In this document: positions 6,090 through 14,317 of the stretch, one piece after another
How positions within the stretch are numbered: the stretch's first letter is position 1
Layout of the letters: every line of letters starts with the position of its first letter
From: Thioalkalivibrio sp.
GTDB taxonomy: Bacteria; Pseudomonadota; Gammaproteobacteria; Ectothiorhodospirales; Ectothiorhodospiraceae
DNA length: 15,888 nucleotides
Direction of reading: 5' to 3'
Assembly (NCBI GenBank): GCA_018224485.1
Contig: JAGTVE010000161.1
Coordinates: 1 to 15,888 of the forward strand
Program-made: the position numbers and the translations under genes
Notes under the pieces: model-generated
Database searches by the model: none
The model's input: the letters and a program-made list of their open reading frames with translations, nothing else
What the model was told of the DNA's origin: nothing

Positions 6090-7868
6090 ATGCAACTAAG
6101 TCGCCGAGAATTCCTGCAGATGATGGCCGTTGCGAGTATCGCCGGATTTCCGCTCAGCGGTCTGGCAGGCAGCAACGGCCGCAACCTGTATGACGTGCCC
6201 CGCTATGGCAACGTCAGTCTGCTGCACTACACCGACTGCCATGGGCAGCTGAAGCCGGTGTACTTCCGCGAGCCGAACATCAACATCGGCGTCGCCGGCA
6301 TGCGCAACCAGGCGCCTCACATCGTCGGCGAGGCATTGCTCAAGCACTTCGGGATCGACCCCGGCGGCAGAAAGGCCCACGCCTTCAGCTATCTCGATTT
6401 CGTCGCTGGCGCCGAGGAATACGGACGCGTCGGCGGCTTTGCGCACCTCTCGACGCTGGTGAAGCAGTTGAGGGCCTCGCGTCCGGGCGCACTGCTGCTG
6501 GACGGCGGCGACACCTGGGGCGGCGGCACCGGTACCGGCGTGTGGACCAACGCGCAGGACATGGTCGATGCCCAGAAGATCCTGACCAGCGACGTGATGA
6601 CCGGCCACTGGGAATTCACCTACGGCGCCGACCGCGTGATGGAGATCGTGGAGAACGACTTCGCGGCCGCCGGCATCGACTTCGTCGCGCAGAACGTGAC
6701 CGACGTCGACTGGGGCGACCAGATCTTCAAGCCCTACGTGATCCGCGAGATCAATGGCGTCAACGTCGCGATCATCGGCCAGGCCTTCCCCTACACACCC
6801 ATCGCGAATCCGCGCTTCAAGGTCGCGGAATGGACCTTTGGCATCCGCCCCGACGACATGCAGCGCCAGGTCGACGCGGCCCGCGCCGAGGGTGCGGAGA
6901 TCGTGGTCGCGCTGTCGCACAACGGCATGGACGTGGACCTGAAGATGGCCAGTCTGGTCGACGGCCTGGATGCGGTCTTTGGCGGTCACACCCACGACGG
7001 CGTTCCGGCGCCAACGCCGGTGAAGACTCCGGACGGCGGCACCTGCCTGGTGACGAACGCGGGTTCCAACGCCAAGTTCCTCGGCGTGATGGACTTCGAC
7101 TTCCGTGACGGCAAGATCCAGGACTGGAAGTACAACCTGCTCCCGGTCTTCTCGAACCTGATCGATCCCGATCCCGAGATGCAGGGCTATATCGACACCA
7201 TGCGCAACCAGGAGGTCACCTTCGACGGCGAGACCTTCAACATGGAGGAGAAGCTCTCCGAGGAACTGGCGGTGACCGACACCCTGCTGTTCCGGCGCGG
7301 CAACTTCAACGGCACCTTCGACCAGCTCATCGTCGATGCCCTGGTCGAGCAGCTCGATGCCCAGATCGCCTTCTCCCCCGGCTTCCGCTGGGGCAGCACG
7401 GTGCTGCCCGGCATGCCGATCACCTTCGAGCACGTCATGGACCAGACCGGCCTGACCTACCCGGCCGCCACCCGCAATGTGATGACCGGCTCGATGATCA
7501 AGACCATCCTGGAAGACGTGGCCGACAACCTCTTCCACGAGGATCCGTTCTTCCAGCAGGGCGGCGACATGGTGCGGATCGGAGGTCTGAAGTACGCGAT
7601 CGATCCGACCAAGGGCATCGGCGAGCGCATCCTGGAGATGGAGTTCGACGGCAAGCCGCTCGACCCGGACCGGGAGTACGTCGTCGCCGGCTGGGCCAGC
7701 GTACAGGAAGACCCGGCGGGCGATACCGGCCGCAAGATCTGGGACGTGGTGGCCGACTACCTGCGCGACAGGAAGACCATCCGCATCGACGACCTGAACG
7801 AACCGGTGGTCAAGGGGATCGGCGAGGACAACCTCGGCTATGTTCCGACCGACAAGTCCATGCTCTGA
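6090..7868 (+). CDS. soxB: Thiosulfohydrolase SoxB
   Basis: 592-residue SoxB, the dimanganese enzyme that hydrolyses the sulfonate from SoxYZ-bound S-thiosulfonate in the periplasm during thiosulfate oxidation. A Tat signal is present (SRREFLQM, residues 4-11, followed by a hydrophobic stretch). Metal and active-site motifs are in family order: HYTDCHGQL (46-54), GGDTWGGG (139-146), GHWEFTYG (172-179), SHNGMD (276-281) and GGHTHDG (298-304). GGAGG lies 10 bases before ATG 6090. No soxX, soxYZ, soxA or soxCD is nearby, so this soxB is transcribed alone, as its own terminator also indicates. Tandem repeats upstream may bind a regulator. Confidence 0.97.
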   Translation: MQLSRREFLQMMAVASIAGFPLSGLAGSNGRNLYDVPRYGNVSLLHYTDCHGQLKPVYFREPNINIGVAGMRNQAPHIVGEALLKHFGIDPGGRKAHAFSYLDFVAGAEEYGRVGGFAHLSTLVKQLRASRPGALLLDGGDTWGGGTGTGVWTNAQDMVDAQKILTSDVMTGHWEFTYGADRVMEIVENDFAAAGIDFVAQNVTDVDWGDQIFKPYVIREINGVNVAIIGQAFPYTPIANPRFKVAEWTFGIRPDDMQRQVDAARAEGAEIVVALSHNGMDVDLKMASLVDGLDAVFGGHTHDGVPAPTPVKTPDGGTCLVTNAGSNAKFLGVMDFDFRDGKIQDWKYNLLPVFSNLIDPDPEMQGYIDTMRNQEVTFDGETFNMEEKLSEELAVTDTLLFRRGNFNGTFDQLIVDALVEQLDAQIAFSPGFRWGSTVLPGMPITFEHVMDQTGLTYPAATRNVMTGSMIKTILEDVADNLFHEDPFFQQGGDMVRIGGLKYAIDPTKGIGERILEMEFDGKPLDPDREYVVAGWASVQEDPAGDTGRKIWDVVADYLRDRKTIRIDDLNEPVVKGIGEDNLGYVPTDKSML

Positions 7869-7894
7869 CGCCAGCCCGCCTGGTGCAATCGACG

Positions 7895-7919
7895 AACCCC
7901 GCCGCCAGGCGGGGTTTTT
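7895..7919 (+). terminator. Rho-independent terminator of soxB
   Basis: CCCCGCC, loop GCCA, GGCGGGG, then TTTTT; flanking AA and TT lengthen the stem to 9 pairs. It lies 26 bases past the soxB stop codon. Confidence 0.92.
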
Positions 7920-7994
7920 CGTTGGGGAAGAGACGACCCCGGATGGACGAGGAACTGCACCGCCCGGGTGTCGTCCAATGTTGTCGAGTACCAC

Positions 7995-8025
7995 AAGACG
8001 GGCAGCGCCCCCGTGCAGCCGTCTT
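7995..8025 (+). promoter_or_regulatory. Inverted repeat in the prkA leader
   Basis: AAGACGG and CCGTCTT pair across 17 bases, 31 bases before the prkA start codon. It may form a leader hairpin. No clear sigma-70, RpoS or sigma-54 promoter could be picked out between 7920 and 8056. Confidence 0.3.
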
Positions 8026-8056
8026 CGATTCCTTCCCCGGAGGAGCAACACGAACG

Positions 8057-10003
8057 ATGGACTCTGCTGACACCCTGATCGCCCGTTACGCGCAAGACTT
8101 CCGCAAGCGCCAGGAATCGGAAACGTCGCTGGCCGGATACCTCGAGGCCTGTGCCGAGGACCCCATGCTCTACGCGACCGCGGGGGAACGCCTGGTGGCG
8201 GCGATCGGCGAGCCCCGGGTGCTGGACACCGCCCGGGATGAACGGCTCGGCCGGATCTTCCTTAACCGCACGATCAAGATCTATCCGGCCTTCGAGGACT
8301 TCTTCGGGATGGAGGAGACCGTCGAGCGCATCGTCGGCTTCTTCCGCTACGCGGCGCAGGGGCTCGAGGAGCACAAGCAGATCCTGTATCTACTAGGTCC
8401 CGTGGGCGGCGGCAAGTCCTCTCTGGCGGAACGCCTGAAGGCCCTGATGGAGAAATACCCGATCTACGTGCTGAAGGCCGGCGACGAGATCTCTCCCGTG
8501 TTCGAGAGCCCGCTGGGCCTCTTCGACCCCGAGACCCACGGCCGGGACCTCGAGGACCGGTTCGGCATCCCACTGCGCCGGCTCACCGGCCTGCTGTCGC
8601 CGTGGGCCGTGAAGCGCCTGGACGAGTTCGGCGGCGATCTGTCGCGCTTCTCGGTGGTGCGCCTCTTTCCATCCAGGCTTCGCCAGATCGCGATCGCGAA
8701 GACCGAGCCCGGCGACGAAAACAATCAGGACATCTCCTCGCTGGTCGGGAAGGTCGATATCCGCAAGCTGGAGCTCTACAGCCAGAACGATACCGACGCC
8801 TACAGCTATTCGGGAGGACTGAACCGCGCCAATCAGGGCCTGCTCGAGTTCGTGGAGATGTTCAAGGCCCCGATCAAGATGCTGCACCCGCTGCTCACGG
8901 CCACGCAGGAAGGCAACTATGTCGGTACCGAGAACATCGGCGCGATCCCGTTCCAGGGCGTGATCATGGCACACTCGAACGAGTCCGAATGGCAGACCTT
9001 CCGCAACAACAGGAACAACGAGGCCTTCCTCGACCGGATCTCGGTGATCAAGGTCCCGTACTGCCTGCGCGCGACCGAGGAACGCGAGATCTACGCGAAG
9101 CTGATCAGCGGCAGCGAGCTGAGCGAGGCGCCCTGCGCACCGGCGACGCTGGACCTCCTCGCGCGCTTCTCGGTGCTGACGCGCCTGAAGGAGCACGAGA
9201 ACTCGAGCCCCTACTCCAAGATGCGCATCTACGACGGCGAGAGCCTGAAGGACACCGACCCGAAGGCCAAGTCGATGCAGGAATACCGGGACGTGGCGGG
9301 CGTCGACGAGGGCATGACCGGGGTATCCACCCGCTTCGCCTTCAAGGTTCTCTCCGAGACCTTCAACTACGACAATCACGAGGTCGCCGCCGATCCGGTC
9401 CACCTGCTCTACATGCTGGAACAGGCAATCCGCCGCGAGCAGTTCCCCGAAGAGACCGAACGCCGGTATCTCGAATTCATCAAGGCGGAAATGGCCCCGC
9501 GCTACGCGGACTTCATCGGCAACGAGATCCAGAAGGCCTATCTCGAGTCCTACCACGACTTCGGCCAGAACCTGTTCGAGCGCTACGTGACCTACGCCGA
9601 CGCCTGGATCGAGGACCACGACTTCAAGGACCCGGATACCGGCCAGATGCTCGACCGCGGCGCGCTGAACCAGGAGCTCTCGAAGATCGAGAAGGCCGCA
9701 GGCATCGCCAACCCCAAGGACTTCCGCAACGAGGTGGTGAAGTTCGCCCTGCGTGCGCAGGCGGCCAAGGGCGGCAAGATGCCCGATTGGACCTCCTACG
9801 AGAAGATCCGCGAGGTGATCGAGAGGCGCATGTTCAGCCAGGTCGAGGACCTGCTGCCGGTGATCAGCTTCGGCACCAAGGGCGACTCGGAGCTCGAGCG
9901 CAAACACGGCGACTTCGTGCAACGCATGATCGAGCGCGGTTACACCGAGCGGCAGGTCAGGCGGCTGGTGGAGTGGTACATGCGCGTGAAGCAGGCGGGC
10001 TGA
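8057..10003 (+). CDS. prkA: PrkA family serine protein kinase (YeaG)
   Basis: 648-residue PrkA/YeaG protein, near the 644 of E. coli YeaG. The N-terminal AAA-like part has a P-loop, GPVGGGKS, at residues 114-121 and a conserved VIMAHSNESEW stretch; the C-terminal half is the kinase-like PrkA domain. The frame is open back to 7883, but ATG 8057 is the start: AGGAG lies at 8041-8045 and the upstream residues are low-quality sequence running over the soxB terminator. In enterobacteria the gene works with yeaH and ycgB and is induced by starvation and RpoS; the same trio follows here. A structured repeat separates it from yeaH. Confidence 0.95.
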   Translation: MDSADTLIARYAQDFRKRQESETSLAGYLEACAEDPMLYATAGERLVAAIGEPRVLDTARDERLGRIFLNRTIKIYPAFEDFFGMEETVERIVGFFRYAAQGLEEHKQILYLLGPVGGGKSSLAERLKALMEKYPIYVLKAGDEISPVFESPLGLFDPETHGRDLEDRFGIPLRRLTGLLSPWAVKRLDEFGGDLSRFSVVRLFPSRLRQIAIAKTEPGDENNQDISSLVGKVDIRKLELYSQNDTDAYSYSGGLNRANQGLLEFVEMFKAPIKMLHPLLTATQEGNYVGTENIGAIPFQGVIMAHSNESEWQTFRNNRNNEAFLDRISVIKVPYCLRATEEREIYAKLISGSELSEAPCAPATLDLLARFSVLTRLKEHENSSPYSKMRIYDGESLKDTDPKAKSMQEYRDVAGVDEGMTGVSTRFAFKVLSETFNYDNHEVAADPVHLLYMLEQAIRREQFPEETERRYLEFIKAEMAPRYADFIGNEIQKAYLESYHDFGQNLFERYVTYADAWIEDHDFKDPDTGQMLDRGALNQELSKIEKAAGIANPKDFRNEVVKFALRAQAAKGGKMPDWTSYEKIREVIERRMFSQVEDLLPVISFGTKGDSELERKHGDFVQRMIERGYTERQVRRLVEWYMRVKQAG

Positions 10004-10067
10004 CGATCATGAGGTGCCTGCGCCTGACGATCACGGCGATACGTGCCATGCCGCCGCACGATGATCG

Positions 10068-10163
10068 CCCTCCCCCGCTTGTGGGGGCAAATCCGCCGGG
10101 AGCGGATTTTGAACCGCCGCAGGCGGGCCCGAAGGGCGGGGGGCAGGATGCCCGGAGTAACGG
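10068..10163 (+). repeat. Multi-hairpin intergenic repeat, copy A
   Basis: Five stem-loops in a row: 10072-10087 (CCCCC/GGGGG), 10089-10109 (AAATCCGC/GCGGATTT), 10114-10126 (CCGCC/GGCGG), 10127-10137 (GCCC/GGGC) and 10141-10153 (GGGCA/TGCCC). Positions 10088-10163 match the reverse complement of 13110-13185 in 74 of 76 bases. It lies wholly in the prkA-yeaH gap and resembles REP/BIME-type interspersed elements. Confidence 0.85.
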
Positions 10164-10220
10164 TTGGGGTGGGGGCGCGGCGCTGATCCCGGCCCTCACG
10201 GTCACGGAGACCCGATCCCC

Positions 10221-11510
10221 GTGGTGAACATCATCGACCGGCGTCTGAACCCTAAGGACAAGAGCCTGGCCAACCGCCAGCGCTTCATCCGCCGGGCGAA
10301 GCGCCAGATCCTGGACGCGGTGCGCGACGTCTCCGCCCGGCGCCGCATCGCCGACGTCGGCCAGCAGGGCGAAGAGTCGATCCGCATCCCCTCCGATGGC
10401 CTGCAGGAACCCGCGTTCCGCAAGGGTGGCGCGGCCGGCGTGCGCCGCCACGTGGTGCCGGGTAACAAGGAATACCGGGCCGGCGATCGGATTCCGCGCC
10501 CCGAAGGCGGCGAGGGTGGTTCGGGTCCCGGCGGCGGGAGCCCGGACGGCGAGGGCGAAGACGAGTTCCAGTTCTCGATCAGCCGGGATGAATTCCTGGA
10601 CCTGTTCTTCGAGAATCTGGAGCTGCCGGACCTCGCCCGGACCCAGCTCTCGCGGGTCGAGCAGGAGGGCCTGCGGCGGGCCGGCTATTCGGTGTCCGGA
10701 TCACCGGCCACCCTCAACCTCACCCGCACCATGCGCCGCTCGCTTTCGCGGCGTCTCGCGCTGCACCGCCCGCGTCGGGAAGAGGTCCTGGAACTTGATC
10801 GCGAGATCGACCGGCTCGAGCGTTCGGGGAAGGACCCGGAGCGCCTGCGCGAACTCCTGCGCGAACGCGAACGCCTGTCGCGGCGCACTCGGCTGATCCC
10901 GTACATCGATCCGATCGACCTGCGCTTCAATCGCTTCGTTCCGACCCCGCGGCCGATCTCGCAGGCGGTGATGTTCTGCCTGATGGACGTGTCTGGCTCC
11001 ATGACCGAGGACATGAAGGACCTCGCCAAGCGATTCTTCATGCTGCTGTACCTGTTCCTGGAACGCCGCTATCGGCACGTCGAGATCGTGTTCATCCGGC
11101 ACACGCACATCGCCCAGGAGGTGGACGAGGAGACCTTCTTCTACTCGCGCGAGACCGGTGGGACGCTGGTGTCCCCGGCACTGGACGAGATGGATCGCGT
11201 GATCCGCGAGCGCTACTCGCCCGATGACTGGAACATCTATGCGGCGCAGGCCTCCGACGGTGACAACACCCCGCAGGACAACCCGGCGGTGATCGAGCGG
11301 ATGAACCGCACGATCCTTCCGGTCTGCCGCCACTTCGCCTACATCGAGGTGTCCGGCGAGCGCGGACGCGGGGGTGTGACCGACCTGTGGATGGTCTACG
11401 AGCGGATCGCGCGGAGCGGCCGCCCGCTCGCGATGCGGAGGGTCCGCCGGCGTGGCGACATCTTTCCGGTGTTCCGAGACCTATTCACCCCGGTGGAGCG
11501 CCGGGGCTGA
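10221..11510 (+). CDS. yeaH: YeaH family DUF444 protein with VWA-like domain
   Basis: 429 residues against 427 in E. coli YeaH, which it follows end to end from memory of the family. It has IIDRRLNPKDKSLANRQRF at the N-terminus, a glycine-rich linker (GGEGGSGPGGG) near residues 96-106, a charged coiled-coil-like helix at about 185-225 and a metal-ion-dependent adhesion-site motif DVSGSM at 256-261 (VWA fold). The start is GTG 10221, or GTG 10224 directly behind it; GGAG at 10206-10209 favours 10221. Upstream codons fall in the repeat and are not conserved. It is thought to act with PrkA and YcgB in starvation survival; the biochemical role is not settled. Confidence 0.93.
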   Translation: MVNIIDRRLNPKDKSLANRQRFIRRAKRQILDAVRDVSARRRIADVGQQGEESIRIPSDGLQEPAFRKGGAAGVRRHVVPGNKEYRAGDRIPRPEGGEGGSGPGGGSPDGEGEDEFQFSISRDEFLDLFFENLELPDLARTQLSRVEQEGLRRAGYSVSGSPATLNLTRTMRRSLSRRLALHRPRREEVLELDREIDRLERSGKDPERLRELLRERERLSRRTRLIPYIDPIDLRFNRFVPTPRPISQAVMFCLMDVSGSMTEDMKDLAKRFFMLLYLFLERRYRHVEIVFIRHTHIAQEVDEETFFYSRETGGTLVSPALDEMDRVIRERYSPDDWNIYAAQASDGDNTPQDNPAVIERMNRTILPVCRHFAYIEVSGERGRGGVTDLWMVYERIARSGRPLAMRRVRRRGDIFPVFRDLFTPVERRG

Positions 11511-11512
11511 CG

Positions 11513-13069
11513 ATGGCACGCGATCTCAAGCCCGACGCAGGGCTGCTCTACGATGGGCCCGACTGGGACTACGGCCGGGTACGCCGCGCCTTCGACGCGA
11601 TCGAGCGCATCGCGGTCGACGAGATGGGGCTCGAGCCCTATCCCAGCCAGGTCGAGGTGATCAGCTCGGAGCAGATGCTGGATGCCTACTCCTCGATGGG
11701 CATGCCGCTGTTCTACCGCCACTGGTCCTTCGGCAAGCACTTCGCCCGCGACGAGATGCTCTATCGCAAGGGCATGACCGGGCTGGCCTACGAGATCGTG
11801 ATCAACTCCAACCCCTGCCTCTGCTACATCATGGAAGAGAACACCATGACCATGCAGACGCTGGTGATGGCCCACGCCGCCTTCGGACACAGCCACTTCT
11901 TCCGGAACAACCAGCTGTTCAGGGAATGGACCGACGCCGAATCCATCCTCGACTACCTCGACTTCGCGAAGCGCTACATCGCCGACTGCGAGGAGCGCTA
12001 CGGGCATGCCGCGGTGGAACGCGTGCTGGACGCGGCCCACGCGCTGATGACCCACGGCGTGCACCGCTACCCCCGGCCCAGGCCACTGAACCTGAAGCGC
12101 GAACTCGAGCGTGAGCGCGAGCGTCAGCGCTTCGAGGAGAGCAGCTTCAGCGACCTCTGGCGCACCCTGCCCCACCGCGACACGGGCGAGGACCGGTCCG
12201 ATCCGGATCTCGATGCCCGACAGGGCCGGCTCGGGCTGCCGGAGGAAAACCTCCTGTACTTCCTGGAGAAGCACGCCCCGCGACTGGCACCGTGGCAGCG
12301 CGAGGTGTTGCGGATCGTCCGGCTCGTCGCCCAGTACTTCTACCCGCAGAAGCAGACCAAGGTAATGAACGAGGGCTGCGCCACCAGCGTGCACTACGCG
12401 ATCATGACGCGTCTGCACGAGACCGGCCAGATCACGGATGGGGCCTTCATGGAGTTCCTGCATGCACACACCAGCGTGGTCTTCCAGCCGGAGTTCGACG
12501 ACCCGCGCTACTCGGGGATCAACCCGTATGCGCTGGGCTTCGGCATCCTGAAGGATCTTGAGCGGATCTGCACCGCGCCCACCGAGGAGGACCGGCGCTG
12601 GTTCCCGGACATCGCCGGCAGCCAGGACGTGCTCGGCACCTGGAAGACGGCCTGGGCCGAGTACCGCGACGAGAGCTTCATCCTGCAGTTTCTCAGCCCG
12701 CGACTGATGCGCGAATGGCGGCTATTCTCCGTGCTCGACGACACCGGCGCCGACGCAATGGAGGTCGAGGCCATCCATGACGAGTCCGGGTTCCGGGCGG
12801 TGCGCAGGGCCCTGGCCACCCACTACGACCTCGCGCGCCACGAGCCGGACATACAGGTGGTGGACGTCGATCTCGCCGGAGACCGCCACCTGATCCTGGA
12901 ACACCGGGTGGTGGACGGGCGCCTTCTGGAACCGGGCAATACCCGCATGGTGCTGCACCACCTGGCAAATCTCTGGGGCTACCCGGTGACGCTGGCCGAG
13001 GTGGATGCGGCCTCGGAGCGCGAACTGAACCGCTTTCAGGACATTGCCCCGGACCCCACGGTGATCTGA
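11513..13069 (+). CDS. ycgB: SpoVR family protein YcgB
   Basis: 518 residues, close to the 510 of E. coli YcgB. Typical SpoVR stretches are seen: YPSQVEVISSEQMLDAY and HWSFGKHF near the N-terminus, NSNPCLCYIMEENT, the histidine-rich HAAFGHSHFF, KVMNEGCATSVHYAI and GINPYALGFGI. ATG 11513 starts 2 bases after the yeaH stop, so the two are co-translated. The protein is cytoplasmic and its molecular activity is not known with certainty; it was named for spore cortex formation in Bacillus but is widespread in non-sporulating proteobacteria with prkA and yeaH. The gene ends against the second copy of the intergenic repeat. Confidence 0.95.
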   Translation: MARDLKPDAGLLYDGPDWDYGRVRRAFDAIERIAVDEMGLEPYPSQVEVISSEQMLDAYSSMGMPLFYRHWSFGKHFARDEMLYRKGMTGLAYEIVINSNPCLCYIMEENTMTMQTLVMAHAAFGHSHFFRNNQLFREWTDAESILDYLDFAKRYIADCEERYGHAAVERVLDAAHALMTHGVHRYPRPRPLNLKRELERERERQRFEESSFSDLWRTLPHRDTGEDRSDPDLDARQGRLGLPEENLLYFLEKHAPRLAPWQREVLRIVRLVAQYFYPQKQTKVMNEGCATSVHYAIMTRLHETGQITDGAFMEFLHAHTSVVFQPEFDDPRYSGINPYALGFGILKDLERICTAPTEEDRRWFPDIAGSQDVLGTWKTAWAEYRDESFILQFLSPRLMREWRLFSVLDDTGADAMEVEAIHDESGFRAVRRALATHYDLARHEPDIQVVDVDLAGDRHLILEHRVVDGRLLEPGNTRMVLHHLANLWGYPVTLAEVDAASERELNRFQDIAPDPTVI

Positions 13070-13080
13070 CACCCTCGCCG

Positions 13081-13106
13081 GCCCTCACCCCCGGCCCTCA
13101 CCCCCG
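13081..13106. repeat. Two tandem copies of a 13-bp unit
   Basis: GCCCTCACCCCCG occurs twice without gap, followed by a partial third copy at 13107-13110. It borders repeat copy B. A related GGCCCTCACGG string occurs near copy A at 10191-10201, so it may be a flank of the element. Confidence 0.7.
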
Positions 13107-13109
13107 GCC

Positions 13110-13205
13110 CCGTTACTCCGGGCATCCTGCCCTCCGCCCTTCGGGCCCGCCTGCGGCGGTTCGAAATCCGCTCCCGGCGGATTTGTCCGCAAGCGGGAGA
13201 GGGGA
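13110..13205 (-). repeat. Multi-hairpin intergenic repeat, copy B (inverted)
   Basis: Inverted copy of 10068-10163, with 74 of 76 bases identical over 13110-13185. The two differences from copy A fall between stems rather than inside them. It fills the gap between convergent ycgB and alr, where its stems could terminate both transcripts. Confidence 0.85.
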
Positions 13206-13234
13206 GGAATGCGCGACTTTCGCGCTAACCAGGA

Positions 13235-14317
13235 CTAATCAATCACACGCAGGCGGCCGGCCACACGGGTCAGCAGTTCGTAGCTGATCGTCCCGGCGGC
13301 GTCGGCAATGCGCTCGACCGGAAGACCCTCGCCCCACAGCGTCACCGTGTCCCCGACGACCGCGTCCGGGACCCCGTTCAGGTCGATCTCCAGCATGTCC
13401 ATGGAAACGCGCCCGATCACCGGGCACTCGCGGCCGTGCACCAGAACCGGCGTGCCGCTGGGCGCGTGGCGCGGGTAGCCGTCGGCGTAGCCGATCGCGA
13501 CCACGCCGGCCCGGGTGGATCCTTCGGCGGTCCAGGTGGCCCCGTAACCCACGCAGGCCCCGGGCTCGAGCGTCTTCACCGCGATCAGCGGCGCGGTGAC
13601 CGTCATCACGGGCCGGAGAGCGCGATCGCGACCGACCTCGCCCTCCATCGGGCTCGGGCCATAGAGCATGATGCCCGGGCGGGTCCACTCGGCCGATGCG
13701 CTGCCGGCGGCCCCTCCGGAAATCACCAGCGCGGAATTCGCAACGCTGCGCTGGCCGGGCAGTTCGGCGACGGCGTGACGGAAGCGATCCAGCTGTTCCG
13801 CATTCTGCGGGTGTGCGATCTGATCGCCACAGGCAAGGTGCGTCAGCCAGTGCAGACCCCGGCGGGCGGCGGGATGGTCCCGCAGCCGCTGAAACAGCGT
13901 CTGGGCCTTCATCGGGGCAAACCCGAGCCGGTGCATGCCGGTGTCGAGCTTGATCCAGAGGCCGGGCAGCTCGCCGCGGAAGTCGGCCAGCACGGCCAGC
14001 TGTGCCTCATCGTGCAGCACGGGCTGCAGGCCGTGCCGGGAGCACAGATCCCACTCCGCGGCCGTGCGCGCGCCCTGCAGCACCAGGACCGGCGCGGAGA
14101 CGCCGGCGGCGCGCAGCGCCAGTGCCTCCTCGACGCAGGAGACCGAGAAACCGTCGGCATGCCCGGTCAGCGCGGCGGCCGCCCACTCCATGCCGTGGCC
14201 GTAGCCATCCGCCTTGATCACCGCCCAGACCTTGCGCCCGGGGGCGAATGCCCGGGCGCGCGCGAGATTGTGGCGCAGCGCCCCGGCACTCCTGCGCATG
14301 GCGGCCGCCCGCCTCAC
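13235..14317 (-). CDS. alr: Alanine racemase
   Basis: 360-residue PLP-dependent racemase making D-alanine for peptidoglycan, matching the family length of about 360. K35 in VIKADGYGHG binds PLP and Y258 in CVGYGATW is the second catalytic base; IGRVSMDM and GDTVTLWG near the C-terminus are typical. GTG 14317 overlaps the dnaB stop codon as GTGA and is taken as the start; ATG 14299 (residue 7) is an alternative. The N-terminus is slightly odd: the usual hydrophobic first strand (xxIDLxALRHN) reads RRSAGALRHN. The dnaB-alr order is conserved in gammaproteobacteria. Confidence 0.94.
   Translation of the reverse strand: MRRAAAMRRSAGALRHNLARARAFAPGRKVWAVIKADGYGHGMEWAAAALTGHADGFSVSCVEEALALRAAGVSAPVLVLQGARTAAEWDLCSRHGLQPVLHDEAQLAVLADFRGELPGLWIKLDTGMHRLGFAPMKAQTLFQRLRDHPAARRGLHWLTHLACGDQIAHPQNAEQLDRFRHAVAELPGQRSVANSALVISGGAAGSASAEWTRPGIMLYGPSPMEGEVGRDRALRPVMTVTAPLIAVKTLEPGACVGYGATWTAEGSTRAGVVAIGYADGYPRHAPSGTPVLVHGRECPVIGRVSMDMLEIDLNGVPDAVVGDTVTLWGEGLPVERIADAAGTISYELLTRVAGRLRVID

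Noticed and set aside
6096..8051. 651-codon open frame on the minus strand opposite soxB
   Set aside because: The SoxB frame carries all catalytic motifs and a Tat signal; the opposite frame runs through the soxB terminator and has no recognisable domain.
7883..8056. 58-codon N-terminal extension of prkA
   Set aside because: It would begin before the soxB terminator and encodes unconserved arginine-rich sequence; ATG 8057 has a Shine-Dalgarno and gives family length.
10009..10227. Possible small protein (about 72 codons) between prkA and yeaH
   Set aside because: Most of it is read from the multi-hairpin repeat; composition is proline and glycine driven and no ribosome site is present.
13070..13234. 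CRISPR-like array between ycgB and alr
   Set aside because: The repeats here are a 13-bp tandem unit without spacers and one intergenic hairpin element; there are no regularly spaced repeats and no cas genes.
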